DNA from: Campylobacterales bacterium
GTDB taxonomy: Bacteria > Campylobacterota > Campylobacteria > Campylobacterales > Sulfurimonadaceae
DNA: 64,000 bases
Assembly (NCBI GenBank): GCA_026390115.1
Contig: JAPLGO010000021.1
Span: forward strand, 1 to 64,000
Direction of reading: 5' to 3'
The notes under the pieces are model-generated. The model had not been told where the DNA came from. It searched no databases and was given only the letters and a program-made list of their open reading frames with translations. Positions 1 to 7,163 of the stretch are shown piece after piece; position 1 is the stretch's first letter; each line of letters begins with the position of its first letter. The position numbers and the translations under genes are program-made.

Positions 1-1
1 T

Positions 2-88
2 ATTAATAGTGGGATACCTGCAAAAGATGTTGCAATAGATTTAGGTGTTTCATTGGCAACGCTTTATAGGTGGATTCCAGCGACATAA
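2..88 (+). pseudogene. tnpR: Serine resolvase/invertase C-terminus (tnpR), cut by window edge
   Basis: An open frame enters from the left edge and ends in TAA. The 28 residues visible read as the helix-turn-helix DNA-binding tail of Tn3-family resolvases and Hin-like invertases: the pattern is G-I-P-A-K-D-V-A-x-x-L-G-V-S-x-A-T-L-Y-R-W-I-P-A. The catalytic serine domain would lie left of the window. The stop lies 3 bp inside a Tn3-type terminal inverted repeat, so this is probably the last gene of a transposon. Whether the full gene is intact cannot be judged. Confidence 0.75.
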
Positions 89-91
89 TTC

Positions 92-129
92 CTTAGCGTA
101 CTATATATTCCGTTTTCTCCGGGGACCCC
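92..129 (-). mobile_element. 38-bp terminal inverted repeat of a Tn3-family transposon
   Basis: Read on the minus strand, this 38-bp stretch begins GGGGTCCCCGG and ends TACGCTAAG. It has the length, the GGGG outer end and the TACGCTAAG inner end of Tn3/Tn21-family inverted repeats. The outer GGGG is at 129, so the transposon body lies to the left. A resolvase C-terminus abuts its inner edge. The partner repeat and the 5-bp target duplication lie outside the window. Confidence 0.8.
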
Positions 130-172
130 TAAATCAGCAGAAGCAGCAAACAAGAGCGATTTTTACATGGTT

Positions 173-226
173 AACTAAATTACAATATCAACATATCTTG
201 ATATTGTAATTTAGTTATGCTACAAT
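173..226 (+). promoter_or_regulatory. ars1 operator and promoter
   Basis: A perfect 18-bp inverted repeat (173-190 with 199-216, 8-bp centre) contains the ArsR-family operator ATCAA-N6-TTGAT at 187-202. The right operator half overlaps the -35 box TTGATA (198-203). This is followed after 17 bp by the -10 box TACAAT (221-226). A GGAGG ribosome site at 236-240 precedes the arsR ATG at 246. ArsR bound here would block RNA polymerase. Confidence 0.8.
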
Positions 227-245
227 TCTCCAAACGGAGGTAAAA

Positions 246-565
246 ATGGAAGTTTTTTTAAAAAGTATTTCAGCACTCAATGATGAGACAAGAGTGTTAA
301 TTTTGCGATTTATCGATGTTCATAGCGAGTGTTGCGTATGCGACTTGCAAGTATCATTAGAGATGATTCAATCGCGTCTTTCGCGTCATCTGAAAATATT
401 AAAAGATGCCGGTTTTTTACGCGTTGAGCGCAAAGGAACATGGGCATATTACTCAATCAGAACGCTGACCGTTTTCGCAGTGAAGCTTTAGAAGAGATTC
501 GGTACTTGCCAATCGAACTTCCGCCTTTAAAAAAATTATCTCAAACAGGAGAATGTAAAATATGA
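246..565 (+). pseudogene. arsR: ArsR-family arsenic repressor, frameshifted near codon 73
   Basis: ArsR repressors bind the ars operator and release it on As(III) binding. The winged-helix part is intact: the metal-sensing C-C-V-C-D-L motif is at about residues 29-34, followed by the recognition helix QSRLSRHLKIL. At about 465 the frame shifts, and the original frame stops at 491 after 81 residues. The ancestral C-terminus (DRFRSEALEEIRYLPIELP) is still readable from 467 in another frame. It ends at TGA 563-565, overlapping the arsC ATG. A loss of about 4 bp would explain this. The DNA-binding and metal-sensing part could still act as an 81-residue protein. The copy at 35257 is broken at the same codon. 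Confidence 0.8.
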
Positions 566-972
566 GTCAAAAAAAACATGTACTTTTTTTATGTACAGGA
601 AATAGTTGCCGCTCCATCATGGCGGAAGCTTTAATCAACGCTAAGTTAGGCGATTGCGTCGAAGCTCAAAGTTCAGGTGTTAAAGCGAGTGGAGCAGTAA
701 ATTCACATGCCAAAACTCTTCTAAAAAACAAAGGGTATTGGAGAGAAAGTTACCATTCTAAAGTAATAGAGAGTGTTTTAGATACGGCATTTGATTTAAT
801 CGTGACCGTATGTGACCATGCCAAAGAGACATGTCCGATGTTTCCAAAGGCAGTCAAAACTATCCATTTAGGTTTTGATGACCCTAGCGGTAAAGAAGTC
901 CAAGAGTATGAAAAAACATTACAACTCATTGAAACAGAGTTGTTACCTATAATAAAAAAGGAGCTTTGCTAA
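562..972 (+). CDS. arsC: Arsenate reductase, thioredoxin-coupled type
   Basis: Reduces arsenate to arsenite in the cytoplasm. It belongs to the low-molecular-weight phosphatase fold: P-loop C-T-G-N-S-C-R-S at residues 11-18, then C84 and C91 in V-C-D-H-A-K-E-T-C-P. This is the three-cysteine relay of the S. aureus pI258 type, which is recycled by thioredoxin. At 136 aa it is of usual family length. The ATG at 562 overlaps the stop of the ancestral arsR frame (ATGA), which suggests translational coupling. No efflux pump follows, unlike the second module where arsB is near. It is closely similar to the copy at 35498. Confidence 0.93.
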   Translation: MSQKKHVLFLCTGNSCRSIMAEALINAKLGDCVEAQSSGVKASGAVNSHAKTLLKNKGYWRESYHSKVIESVLDTAFDLIVTVCDHAKETCPMFPKAVKTIHLGFDDPSGKEVQEYEKTLQLIETELLPIIKKELC

Positions 973-975
973 ATT

Positions 976-1221
976 ATGTTTAAAGTAACAAATACGGAAA
1001 AAGGGGTAAAAGCCTTTATAACAGGATTTAAAACTGAGGAGTTGTCTGCAAGGATTGAGGAGTGTAAAAATGGTTCTTGCAGTTGCGACTGTGACCCTCA
1101 AATTATGCAAAAGATTGAAAATATAAAAGTTTCAAGCGAAAATGATGGAACAAGTATCACGATTACAGGAGATGTAGATGCTAAAGAGTTAGAACCATTA
1201 ATGAGAGAGTGTTTGTTATAA
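976..1221 (+). CDS. Small Cys-rich protein of the ars operon, unknown function
   Basis: An 81-residue protein I do not recognise. It has a cysteine cluster C30, C35, C37, C39 (C-K-N-G-S-C-S-C-D-C-D-P) and a C-terminal C79. All five are conserved in the second copy at 36910, along with nearly all other residues. No signal peptide or membrane segment is seen, so it is probably cytosolic. It follows arsC by 3 nt here, and arsP in the other module. The clustered thiols next to an arsenate reductase suggest As(III) or metal binding, like an ArsD-type chaperone; this is inference only. Confidence 0.75.
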   Translation: MFKVTNTEKGVKAFITGFKTEELSARIEECKNGSCSCDCDPQIMQKIENIKVSSENDGTSITITGDVDAKELEPLMRECLL

Positions 1222-1269
1222 AAACTGGTTTATACTTTTCCCTGAGCATTTGCCTTAGGTGGAGAGTAC

Positions 1270-2259
1270 TTAAAATTGATATGTAAACTTAAAACCCCCG
1301 ATTGTGTCTATCTCATTTTTTCCTTGAATATAGGAGGGTTGTGATTGATAAAAAAATGTTAACTTTTGCCCCTCATAATACAAGCTGGCTCCCGTATAAA
1401 GAGCAGCGCTGAAACCACTTTTATTAACCTGATACCCCTCTTTTCTGCTTCTATCTAAGATATAAGAGTAGCCCAACAGTTCGCCATTTATTCCGACATC
1501 GCACGACCAGCCAATGCCCTCATGTTTTTTGTACGATTGCAACAGAGAAGCTTCCTCTTTAAGATAGGGGTAATTAACATTAAAATTTTCTATGTAATTT
1601 TCACCAAAACGAAAGATTGTTCCGGCAAAAGCATCTGTTATATAATTGCCGGTCTGAATGCCGAAATGTGTAAATAAATCTGCATTTAATCCATTTTGAT
1701 AATGGTGTTGCCAGCTTTTTTGACCATGACGCAAAAGGAGATTTACTGTTAACTCTGTTCCTATTTGTGTCTCCCAGCCTTTGGGTTGTGTATTGCCGAT
1801 GATTTTATGTGTTGTAATCTGCAGCCACTCTGCACCGGACTCTTCTCCGACAACACCTAATTCTATGCGACGTTCGTCAAAACTGCTGTTGTCCCATTCA
1901 AACAGATACGATGATAATGCTAAATATCCGGCATATGCCATATCATTGTATTGTGGTGTAGATATTCGTGTATCGGTGGGAGTAATAATTATCTGTGTAA
2001 TACTTATTCCGGCATTATGTTGTCGCGATTCATCCATTGTAACAGGAGGAATCGCATTGGCAATATCAAACATAAGAGTGCTGTAACCGTTTGAAATATT
2101 ATTTTCCTTGTTCTCAAATGTGTTGTCCAGCCAACTAATACCGACACCGTTTGTAAAATGGCGATCTCTTCCGGCAAAGATATCGTTGTACCACAAAAAT
2201 GAAAACTGATTGGCATACAAGGTTTGTACAGATAAAAGCAGCAATAATTCATATTTCAT
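1270..2259 (-). CDS. lpxR: LpxR-like outer-membrane lipid A deacylase
   Basis: LpxR (DUF2219) is a 12-strand outer-membrane barrel that removes 3'-acyloxyacyl chains from lipid A. This 329-aa protein has a signal peptide ending about residue 15-16 (LYA-N). The family signature W-Y-N-D-x-F-x-G-x-D-R-H-F-T-N-G is at about 23-38, and a segment like Q-x-x-x-T-P-x-D ... D-x-A-Y-A-G-Y-L at about 88-111. T-H-K-x-I-G-N-x-Q-P-x-G-W carries the probable catalytic His. It ends in an aromatic residue, as barrel proteins do. It lies convergent to ars1 with only 48 bp between. Its action would alter the LPS surface; activity is inferred from family. Confidence 0.75.
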   Translation of the reverse strand: MKYELLLLLSVQTLYANQFSFLWYNDIFAGRDRHFTNGVGISWLDNTFENKENNISNGYSTLMFDIANAIPPVTMDESRQHNAGISITQIIITPTDTRISTPQYNDMAYAGYLALSSYLFEWDNSSFDERRIELGVVGEESGAEWLQITTHKIIGNTQPKGWETQIGTELTVNLLLRHGQKSWQHHYQNGLNADLFTHFGIQTGNYITDAFAGTIFRFGENYIENFNVNYPYLKEEASLLQSYKKHEGIGWSCDVGINGELLGYSYILDRSRKEGYQVNKSGFSAALYTGASLYYEGQKLTFFYQSQPSYIQGKNEIDTIGGFKFTYQF

Positions 2260-2403
2260 TTAACACTACTTTTAAGTTTTTCACATCCTCTCCTCAAGAT
2301 TTTCTCTTGCAACAAGCACTACTCCAGTAAAATTTCAACATGTTGAATAATATTACAATAATATCATACATATTTAATCTTTCCGTGCGCTAGTCTAAAA
2401 CTA

Positions 2404-2520
2404 TGCACTTTCAGTGCAAGGCTTTAGCATTTATTTCAATAGTTTTTAATAATAAATCCTATTGAAAAGTATTGAGTGGAATTTCATTCCACCTATGAAA
2501 CTTATGGACTTTCAGCTCAT
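2404..2520. repeat. Cluster of small hairpins sharing a TTTCA core, in a gene-free 440-bp stretch
   Basis: Between lpxR and yaiI (2260-2699) no gene is seen. The stretch holds four successive palindromes: TGCACT-TTC-AGTGCA (2404-2418); TTTCAATAG paired with CTATTGAAA (2434-2442/2459-2467); GTGGAAT-TTC-ATTCCAC (2476-2492); and an imperfect one, TATGGAC-TTTCA-GCTCATA (about 2503-2521). Three of them have a TTC or TTTCA loop. They may be extragenic palindromic repeats or a transcription end for yaiI and lpxR, which are both on the minus strand. Confidence 0.5.
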
Positions 2521-2699
2521 AGTGGTTTAGTTAGAAAAACACTCTATCACAAAAAAACTGAATAGCAATTTTGTCATTCCATCCTTTCCCGAGGCAGAAT
2601 GCCTATTGCCAAAATAGTTGCAACATTTTTTATGCTGTTGCATGACGTTTTAGATAAAATGAGTTGAGAGCTTTCATAATTGTTTCAAACTTCTAAAAA

Positions 2700-3164
2700 T
2701 CAAACTTTTTTATATTTTTGCATAAACATATTTAACTGATTAGCGAACTTTTCTACATCTTTTTGTGTAAAGGGAGGTGGACCTTTTGTGATTTCACCGC
2801 TCTCCCTCAATCCTTGCATCAGGTTTCTCATCGCTAAATACTGCTTTACATTATCTACGCTATAAAGCTCTCCCCTGTGGTCTATTGCATGTGCATTTTT
2901 ACTTATTACTCTATCTGCCAGCGGTATATCTGCGGTGATGGCTAGGTCGCTCTTTTGTATCAACTCTACTATTTTATTGTCGGCTTCATCCGCGCCAGCT
3001 TCAACTATAAGATATTGTATATTTTTAGATTTGCCCATACTTATCATTTTATTTGAAACCACAAAAGTTTGAATGTTCAGTTTTTCTATTGTACGGAAAA
3101 GTACCGGTTTTAAGAGGTTTGGAAGGGCATCACCGTCTATGTAAATAGTGAAAGTTTTACTCAT
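2700..3164 (-). CDS. YaiI/YqxD family protein (DUF188)
   Basis: A 154-aa member of the UPF0178 family. It begins with the family motif I-Y-I-D-G-D-A-L-P and has the A-D-E-A-D (about 78-82) and T-A-D-I-P-L-A (about 97-103) acidic segments of a PIN-like nuclease fold. It ends in the expected G-P-P-P-F-T-Q-K-D tail. The biochemical role of the family is not established; a nuclease activity would be inference. It stands alone between pyk and a gene-free stretch. Confidence 0.85.
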   Translation of the reverse strand: MSKTFTIYIDGDALPNLLKPVLFRTIEKLNIQTFVVSNKMISMGKSKNIQYLIVEAGADEADNKIVELIQKSDLAITADIPLADRVISKNAHAIDHRGELYSVDNVKQYLAMRNLMQGLRESGEITKGPPPFTQKDVEKFANQLNMFMQKYKKV

Positions 3165-3236
3165 TATGGATTTTTCCTAAAAATATTTATACATGCAACA
3201 TGTGACCGGATGAAACCCAGTTCACACTCGCAAATC

Positions 3237-4688
3237 TCAAGCATCATCCAGCAGACGAAAAAATTCCATTTCATGCTCTCTCAATACTCTGATTGTATTT
3301 GTAGAACCTTCAACACCTACAGGATCGCCGGCTGTTAAAATATAACATTTATCAAGATGCAGTACTTGTTTGTCAAATCCTTTGTTCATAACCTCTTTCA
3401 TCATCTGTCCCAAAGAGTCCCCTTTTACTAAAAAGGCAGGAACAACACCCCAGCAGATAGTTAAAAATCTGGAAGTTTTTAGATCATGCGCAACAGCATA
3501 AATATCACGGCGAGGACGATAGCGAGCCAGTCTTCTAGCCGATGCACCCGTGGTTGTGAGTGCGATTATTCCCCAAGCATCCACATCCTCACAAAGCCTT
3601 GCCGCCGCCTGATTTATACTATCGGTTGCATCGCAGACATGAAATTTTGAATATTTATTAAATGGATAAATCTTCTCTGCACCTTGAATAGTTTTGAGCA
3701 TTGTATCCACCGCTAAAACAGGATTGTTTCCGACTGCACTCTCTTCTGAGAGCATAACAGCATCCGTTCCGTCTAAAACTGCATTTGCAATATCACTAAT
3801 TTCCGCACGCGTTGCTCTCTCTTTTTCAGTCATAGAGAGTAGCATTTGAGTGGCAGTGATAACCGGTTTTGCAGCCTCGTTTGCTTTTTTTATAATCATT
3901 TTTTGAAGAGTCGGCACTTCATAAAACGGCACTTCAATACCTAAATCACCTCGAGCAACCATAATGCCGTCGCTTGCTTCTAATATTTCATCAATATTTT
4001 CGATGGCATCAAATTTTTCAATCTTTGCAAAAAGTTGAACATTACCGCCATGCTGTTTGATTATTTTTCTGGCTTGAATCATATCTTCTGCATTTTGAAC
4101 AAAAGAGATTGCCATAAAATCAACATCATTTTTAATTCCCCAGAGCATATCTTTTTTATCTTTTTCTGTAATTATTTCTATGCCTAGGTGTGTATTTGGA
4201 AAGTTTACACCCTTTTTCGAAGAGAGCATTCCACTATTTTCTACGATTACTTTTACGCTCTGCTCCGATGCTTCAATAACCTTTGTGCGAATCATTCCAT
4301 CGTATAGATATATGAAATCACCAATATTGAGTTGTTTTAATATTAAAGGTTGATTTATACATGTGCGGTAACTGTTTTTGCTCAGTTGAATACCTATAAT
4401 CTCCTCTGCAACGAACTCAACAGTGTCGTTTTCTGCTAGTTTAAACGGCTCATCAATCCTGCCGACGCGAATTTTTGGTCCGCTTATGTCTTGCATTACT
4501 CCAATAAGCAGTCCTGTATTCTTTTCGGCTTGGCGAATTCTTTGTAAAACATCATAGTGATACTCATGTGTTCCATGTGAAAAATTTAAACGAAATACAT
4601 TCACACCAGCTAAAATAAGCTTTTGAATGACTTCGAGTGAATCAGAGGCGGGTCCAATGGTCGCCAAAATCTTGGTTCTTTTTCTCAT
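3237..4688 (-). CDS. pyk: Pyruvate kinase
   Basis: Converts phosphoenolpyruvate and ADP to pyruvate and ATP in the cytoplasm. At 483 aa it has the family's length. The order is: R-T-K-I-L-A-T-I-G-P-A-S at the start; substrate segment R-L-N-F-S-H-G at about 33-39; B-domain; catalytic lysine segment A-K-I-E-K-F-D-A at about 221; G-I-M-V-A-R-G-D-L-G-I-E metal/substrate site at about 241; and P-V-I-T-A-T-Q-M-L. A C-terminal allosteric domain is present. It is transcribed away from flgA, with a 114-bp shared upstream region. Confidence 0.95.
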   Translation of the reverse strand: MRKRTKILATIGPASDSLEVIQKLILAGVNVFRLNFSHGTHEYHYDVLQRIRQAEKNTGLLIGVMQDISGPKIRVGRIDEPFKLAENDTVEFVAEEIIGIQLSKNSYRTCINQPLILKQLNIGDFIYLYDGMIRTKVIEASEQSVKVIVENSGMLSSKKGVNFPNTHLGIEIITEKDKKDMLWGIKNDVDFMAISFVQNAEDMIQARKIIKQHGGNVQLFAKIEKFDAIENIDEILEASDGIMVARGDLGIEVPFYEVPTLQKMIIKKANEAAKPVITATQMLLSMTEKERATRAEISDIANAVLDGTDAVMLSEESAVGNNPVLAVDTMLKTIQGAEKIYPFNKYSKFHVCDATDSINQAAARLCEDVDAWGIIALTTTGASARRLARYRPRRDIYAVAHDLKTSRFLTICWGVVPAFLVKGDSLGQMMKEVMNKGFDKQVLHLDKCYILTAGDPVGVEGSTNTIRVLREHEMEFFRLLDDA

Positions 4689-4802
4689 CTATTTCTCTCC
4701 TGATTAAAAATATTAGATTATATTATCATAATATCATTATAAATGAGTTACTTACTTTTAGTATACTTTGTTAAAATACAAAAAAATTTCTAAGTGGTTT
4801 CA

Positions 4803-5462
4803 ATGTATATAAAAATTTTCCTATCTCTACTCATCTCTTTACAGCTATTCGCTATTCCATTGAAAGAGGAATCCAAAATAGAATCAGCGATAAAAGAGTT
4901 GTACGAAAAATCGTATCAAGATATTAAAATAAATAAAATTTCTATATATTCGAGAGGAAGTATAAAATCTTTTGATAGTAACTACGATGTGAATATAAAG
5001 GAGAACAGTAGTCTCTCAAAAAAAGGGATTATTTACATACGAACAGAGAAAAATATAAAAATATTTTTTGATTATGTTATAGATGCAGAAGTCAGCGTCT
5101 ATTTCACAAGAAAAACTATAGAAAAAGGAGCCGAGTTATCGACTCTTAATATTATAAAGAAGAGTATTCCTCTTGATAAATTTAGATTTATGCCTGTACG
5201 GGAGAGTGATTTAGATGGTTCGCAAAGTAAAAATCAGCTACGAGAGAATCAAATTATTACACTCAAAGATATTGAGAGTGTCGTTTTGGTAAAGAGAGGT
5301 GAGGGAGTGAGTGTAAAAATAGATGATGAAGAGGTATCCGTTTCACTGAATGCAGAGGCTCTCAAAGATGGCAGACTTGGTGATATCATTACCGTTAAAA
5401 AAAGCGATGGAAAAAATTTAAAAGTAAAAGTTATAGGTCAAAATAGAGTGGAGATAAGATGA
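4803..5462 (+). CDS. flgA: Flagellar P-ring assembly chaperone FlgA
   Basis: FlgA is a periplasmic chaperone for building the flagellar P-ring. The protein is about 219 aa and has an N-terminal signal peptide (MYIKIFLSLLISLQLFA). It carries the SAF/FlgA domain in the C-terminal half: the T-I-E-K-G-A-E-L ... D-L-D-G-S-Q ... L-R-E-N-Q-I-I-T-L-K-D-I segment, then V-K-R-G-E-G-V-S-V. I chose ATG 4803, with AAGTGG 5 bp upstream; a GTG at 4794 is in frame but leaves no room for a ribosome site. It overlaps ubiX by 4 nt (ATGA), heading a flgA-ubiX-coaD-tmk operon. Confidence 0.85.
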   Translation: MYIKIFLSLLISLQLFAIPLKEESKIESAIKELYEKSYQDIKINKISIYSRGSIKSFDSNYDVNIKENSSLSKKGIIYIRTEKNIKIFFDYVIDAEVSVYFTRKTIEKGAELSTLNIIKKSIPLDKFRFMPVRESDLDGSQSKNQLRENQIITLKDIESVVLVKRGEGVSVKIDDEEVSVSLNAEALKDGRLGDIITVKKSDGKNLKVKVIGQNRVEIR

Positions 5463-5998
5463 AAAATCGTAAAATAGTTGTAGCAACAAGCGGTGCCAGC
5501 GGGGTGAATTTAGGATTAAAAACTCTTGAACTGCTTCCGGCATCCATCGAGAAACACTTTATAATGTCTAAAAACTCTCAAATAGTTTTAGATAAAGAGA
5601 TGAAAAATAGAGCAAATGTAACCCTGCATGAAAACGAAGACATATCTGCAAGCATCGCCTCCGGCTCTTTTGGGGTAGATGCCATGATAATCGCACCGTG
5701 CAGCATGAATACTCTGGCAAAGATAGCATGCGGAATCTCCGATAATCTTGTGACACGCTGTGCAGCCGTGATGATTAAAGAGCATAAAAAACTTATTTTA
5801 GCTCCAAGGGAAATGCCCTTCTCTGCCATCGCTTTAGAGAACATGCACAAACTGGCTTCTTTAGGGGTCATCATAGCGCCTCCCGTTATAGCATACTACT
5901 CGGAACAACTCACACTTGAAGAGATGGAAAACTTTATTATCGGCAAATGGTTTGATTTGCTTGGCATAGAAAACAACCTTTACAAAAGATGGGAATAA
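5459..5998 (+). CDS. ubiX: UbiX flavin prenyltransferase
   Basis: UbiX joins dimethylallyl phosphate to FMN to make prenylated FMN, the cofactor of UbiD decarboxylases. Seen: N-terminal V-V-A-T-S-G-A-S-G-V-N-L flavin-binding loop; central A-P-C-S-M-N-T-L-A-K-I-A-C-G at about 80-93; A-P-R-E-M-P-F-S at about 116-123. At 179 aa it is close to the usual length (about 185-190). It is translationally coupled to flgA and lies 1 nt before coaD. It probably serves menaquinone (futalosine route) biosynthesis, though no ubiD homologue is in the window. Confidence 0.9.
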   Translation: MKNRKIVVATSGASGVNLGLKTLELLPASIEKHFIMSKNSQIVLDKEMKNRANVTLHENEDISASIASGSFGVDAMIIAPCSMNTLAKIACGISDNLVTRCAAVMIKEHKKLILAPREMPFSAIALENMHKLASLGVIIAPPVIAYYSEQLTLEEMENFIIGKWFDLLGIENNLYKRWE

Positions 5999-5999
5999 A

Positions 6000-6491
6000 A
6001 TGAAAAAGATAGCACTCTACCCTGGGACTTTTGACCCTGTCACAAACGGACATTTCGACATAATTGAAAGGGCTTTAAGGCTTTTTGACGAAGTAATAAT
6101 CGCAGTAGCAATCTCGACAGACAAAAAGCCGATGTTTACGCTTGATGAGCGAATTGAGATGACAAAAGAGGCTGTGAAAAACTTGCAAAATGTAAGAGTT
6201 GTTGGTTTTAATAACCTCACGGTGGATTTGGCTCGGGCAAATAATGCGACTATTTTAATCAGGGGGCTTCGGGCACTCAGCGACTTTGAATACGAACTCC
6301 AATTAGGATACCTCAATAACTCGCTTGATGACACTATAGAAACAGTCTATTTGATGCCAAAACTTCAACACGCTTTTATAAGCTCTTCCATAGTGAGAAA
6401 CTTGCTCAAGTTAAACGGAAAAACAGAGCATCTTCTTCCAAAAGAGGTGCAAAAAATTATCGGGGGTATGACTGCATGTACATTACAATAG
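6000..6491 (+). CDS. coaD: Phosphopantetheine adenylyltransferase
   Basis: Catalyses the fourth step of coenzyme A synthesis, 4'-phosphopantetheine plus ATP to dephospho-CoA. It is a 163-aa nucleotidyltransferase-fold protein with Y-P-G-T-F-D-P-V-T-N-G-H (T/HxGH site, about 7-18), the R-G-L-R-A-L-S-D-F-E-Y-E segment at about 89-100, and I-S-S-S-I-V-R (ISSTxxR) at about 127-133. It overlaps tmk by 16 nt. Confidence 0.95.
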   Translation: MKKIALYPGTFDPVTNGHFDIIERALRLFDEVIIAVAISTDKKPMFTLDERIEMTKEAVKNLQNVRVVGFNNLTVDLARANNATILIRGLRALSDFEYELQLGYLNNSLDDTIETVYLMPKLQHAFISSSIVRNLLKLNGKTEHLLPKEVQKIIGGMTACTLQ

Positions 6492-7048
6492 AAGGGATTG
6501 ATACTGCCGGTAAAAGCACGCAAATCGAAAAACTCTCACAAGCATTTCCACATGCCATCATTACGAAAGAACCGGGTGCAACCCTAATCGGAAAAGAGAT
6601 AAGAGAGATGGTTTTAAGTGCAAAAGCTCAGAGTAAAAAAGCTGAATTTCTACTTTTTTTAGCAGACCGTGCCGAGCATATAAAAGAGGTTATTGAACCA
6701 AATCTAGACAAAATGATTATCTCTGACAGAAGTGTTGTAAGTGGCGTAGCTTACGCTTTGATTCAGGGTGAAATAAGCCAAACAGCTATACTTCATCTTA
6801 ATAGATTTGCTACAAATGGCATCTATCCCGAGAAAGTTTTTTTATTAAAATTGACAAAAGAGGAGCTTGAGTTTCGACTCTCACAAAAAGAGCTGGATGG
6901 AATCGAGTTAAGAGGTACCAAATATCTTCTAAAAATCCAGGATGCCATAATTGAAGCCTCAAAACTCCTTGGACTAGAGCTTGTAGTGATAGATGCAACC
7001 AAAAAGATCGATGAAATCACAAATGAGATATTAAAGAGTATCAATTAA
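6476..7048 (+). CDS. tmk: Thymidylate kinase
   Basis: Phosphorylates dTMP to dTDP. It is 190 aa with P-loop E-G-I-D-T-A-G-K-S-T at about 6-15, the D-R-S-x-x-S-G-V-A-Y segment (DRx family motif) at about 83-92, and a short LID. The start lies inside coaD (16-nt overlap), so the genes are co-translated. It is the last gene of the flgA operon; hisS follows after 115 bp. Confidence 0.93.
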   Translation: MYITIEGIDTAGKSTQIEKLSQAFPHAIITKEPGATLIGKEIREMVLSAKAQSKKAEFLLFLADRAEHIKEVIEPNLDKMIISDRSVVSGVAYALIQGEISQTAILHLNRFATNGIYPEKVFLLKLTKEELEFRLSQKELDGIELRGTKYLLKIQDAIIEASKLLGLELVVIDATKKIDEITNEILKSIN

Positions 7049-7163
7049 TAACATGTATTTTTGTAATGAAAGCGTAACCTTGTGTCAATTAAATAAAAGA
7101 TAAAAATGGTATCCTTTCGCTTCAAAAAAATCATATATAAAAAAGAAGAGAGTAAGGAAGCCG

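Noticed and set aside
1781-2086. Open frame on the plus strand inside lpxR
   Set aside because: It lies wholly antisense to a gene with clear family motifs, and its composition is not protein-like.
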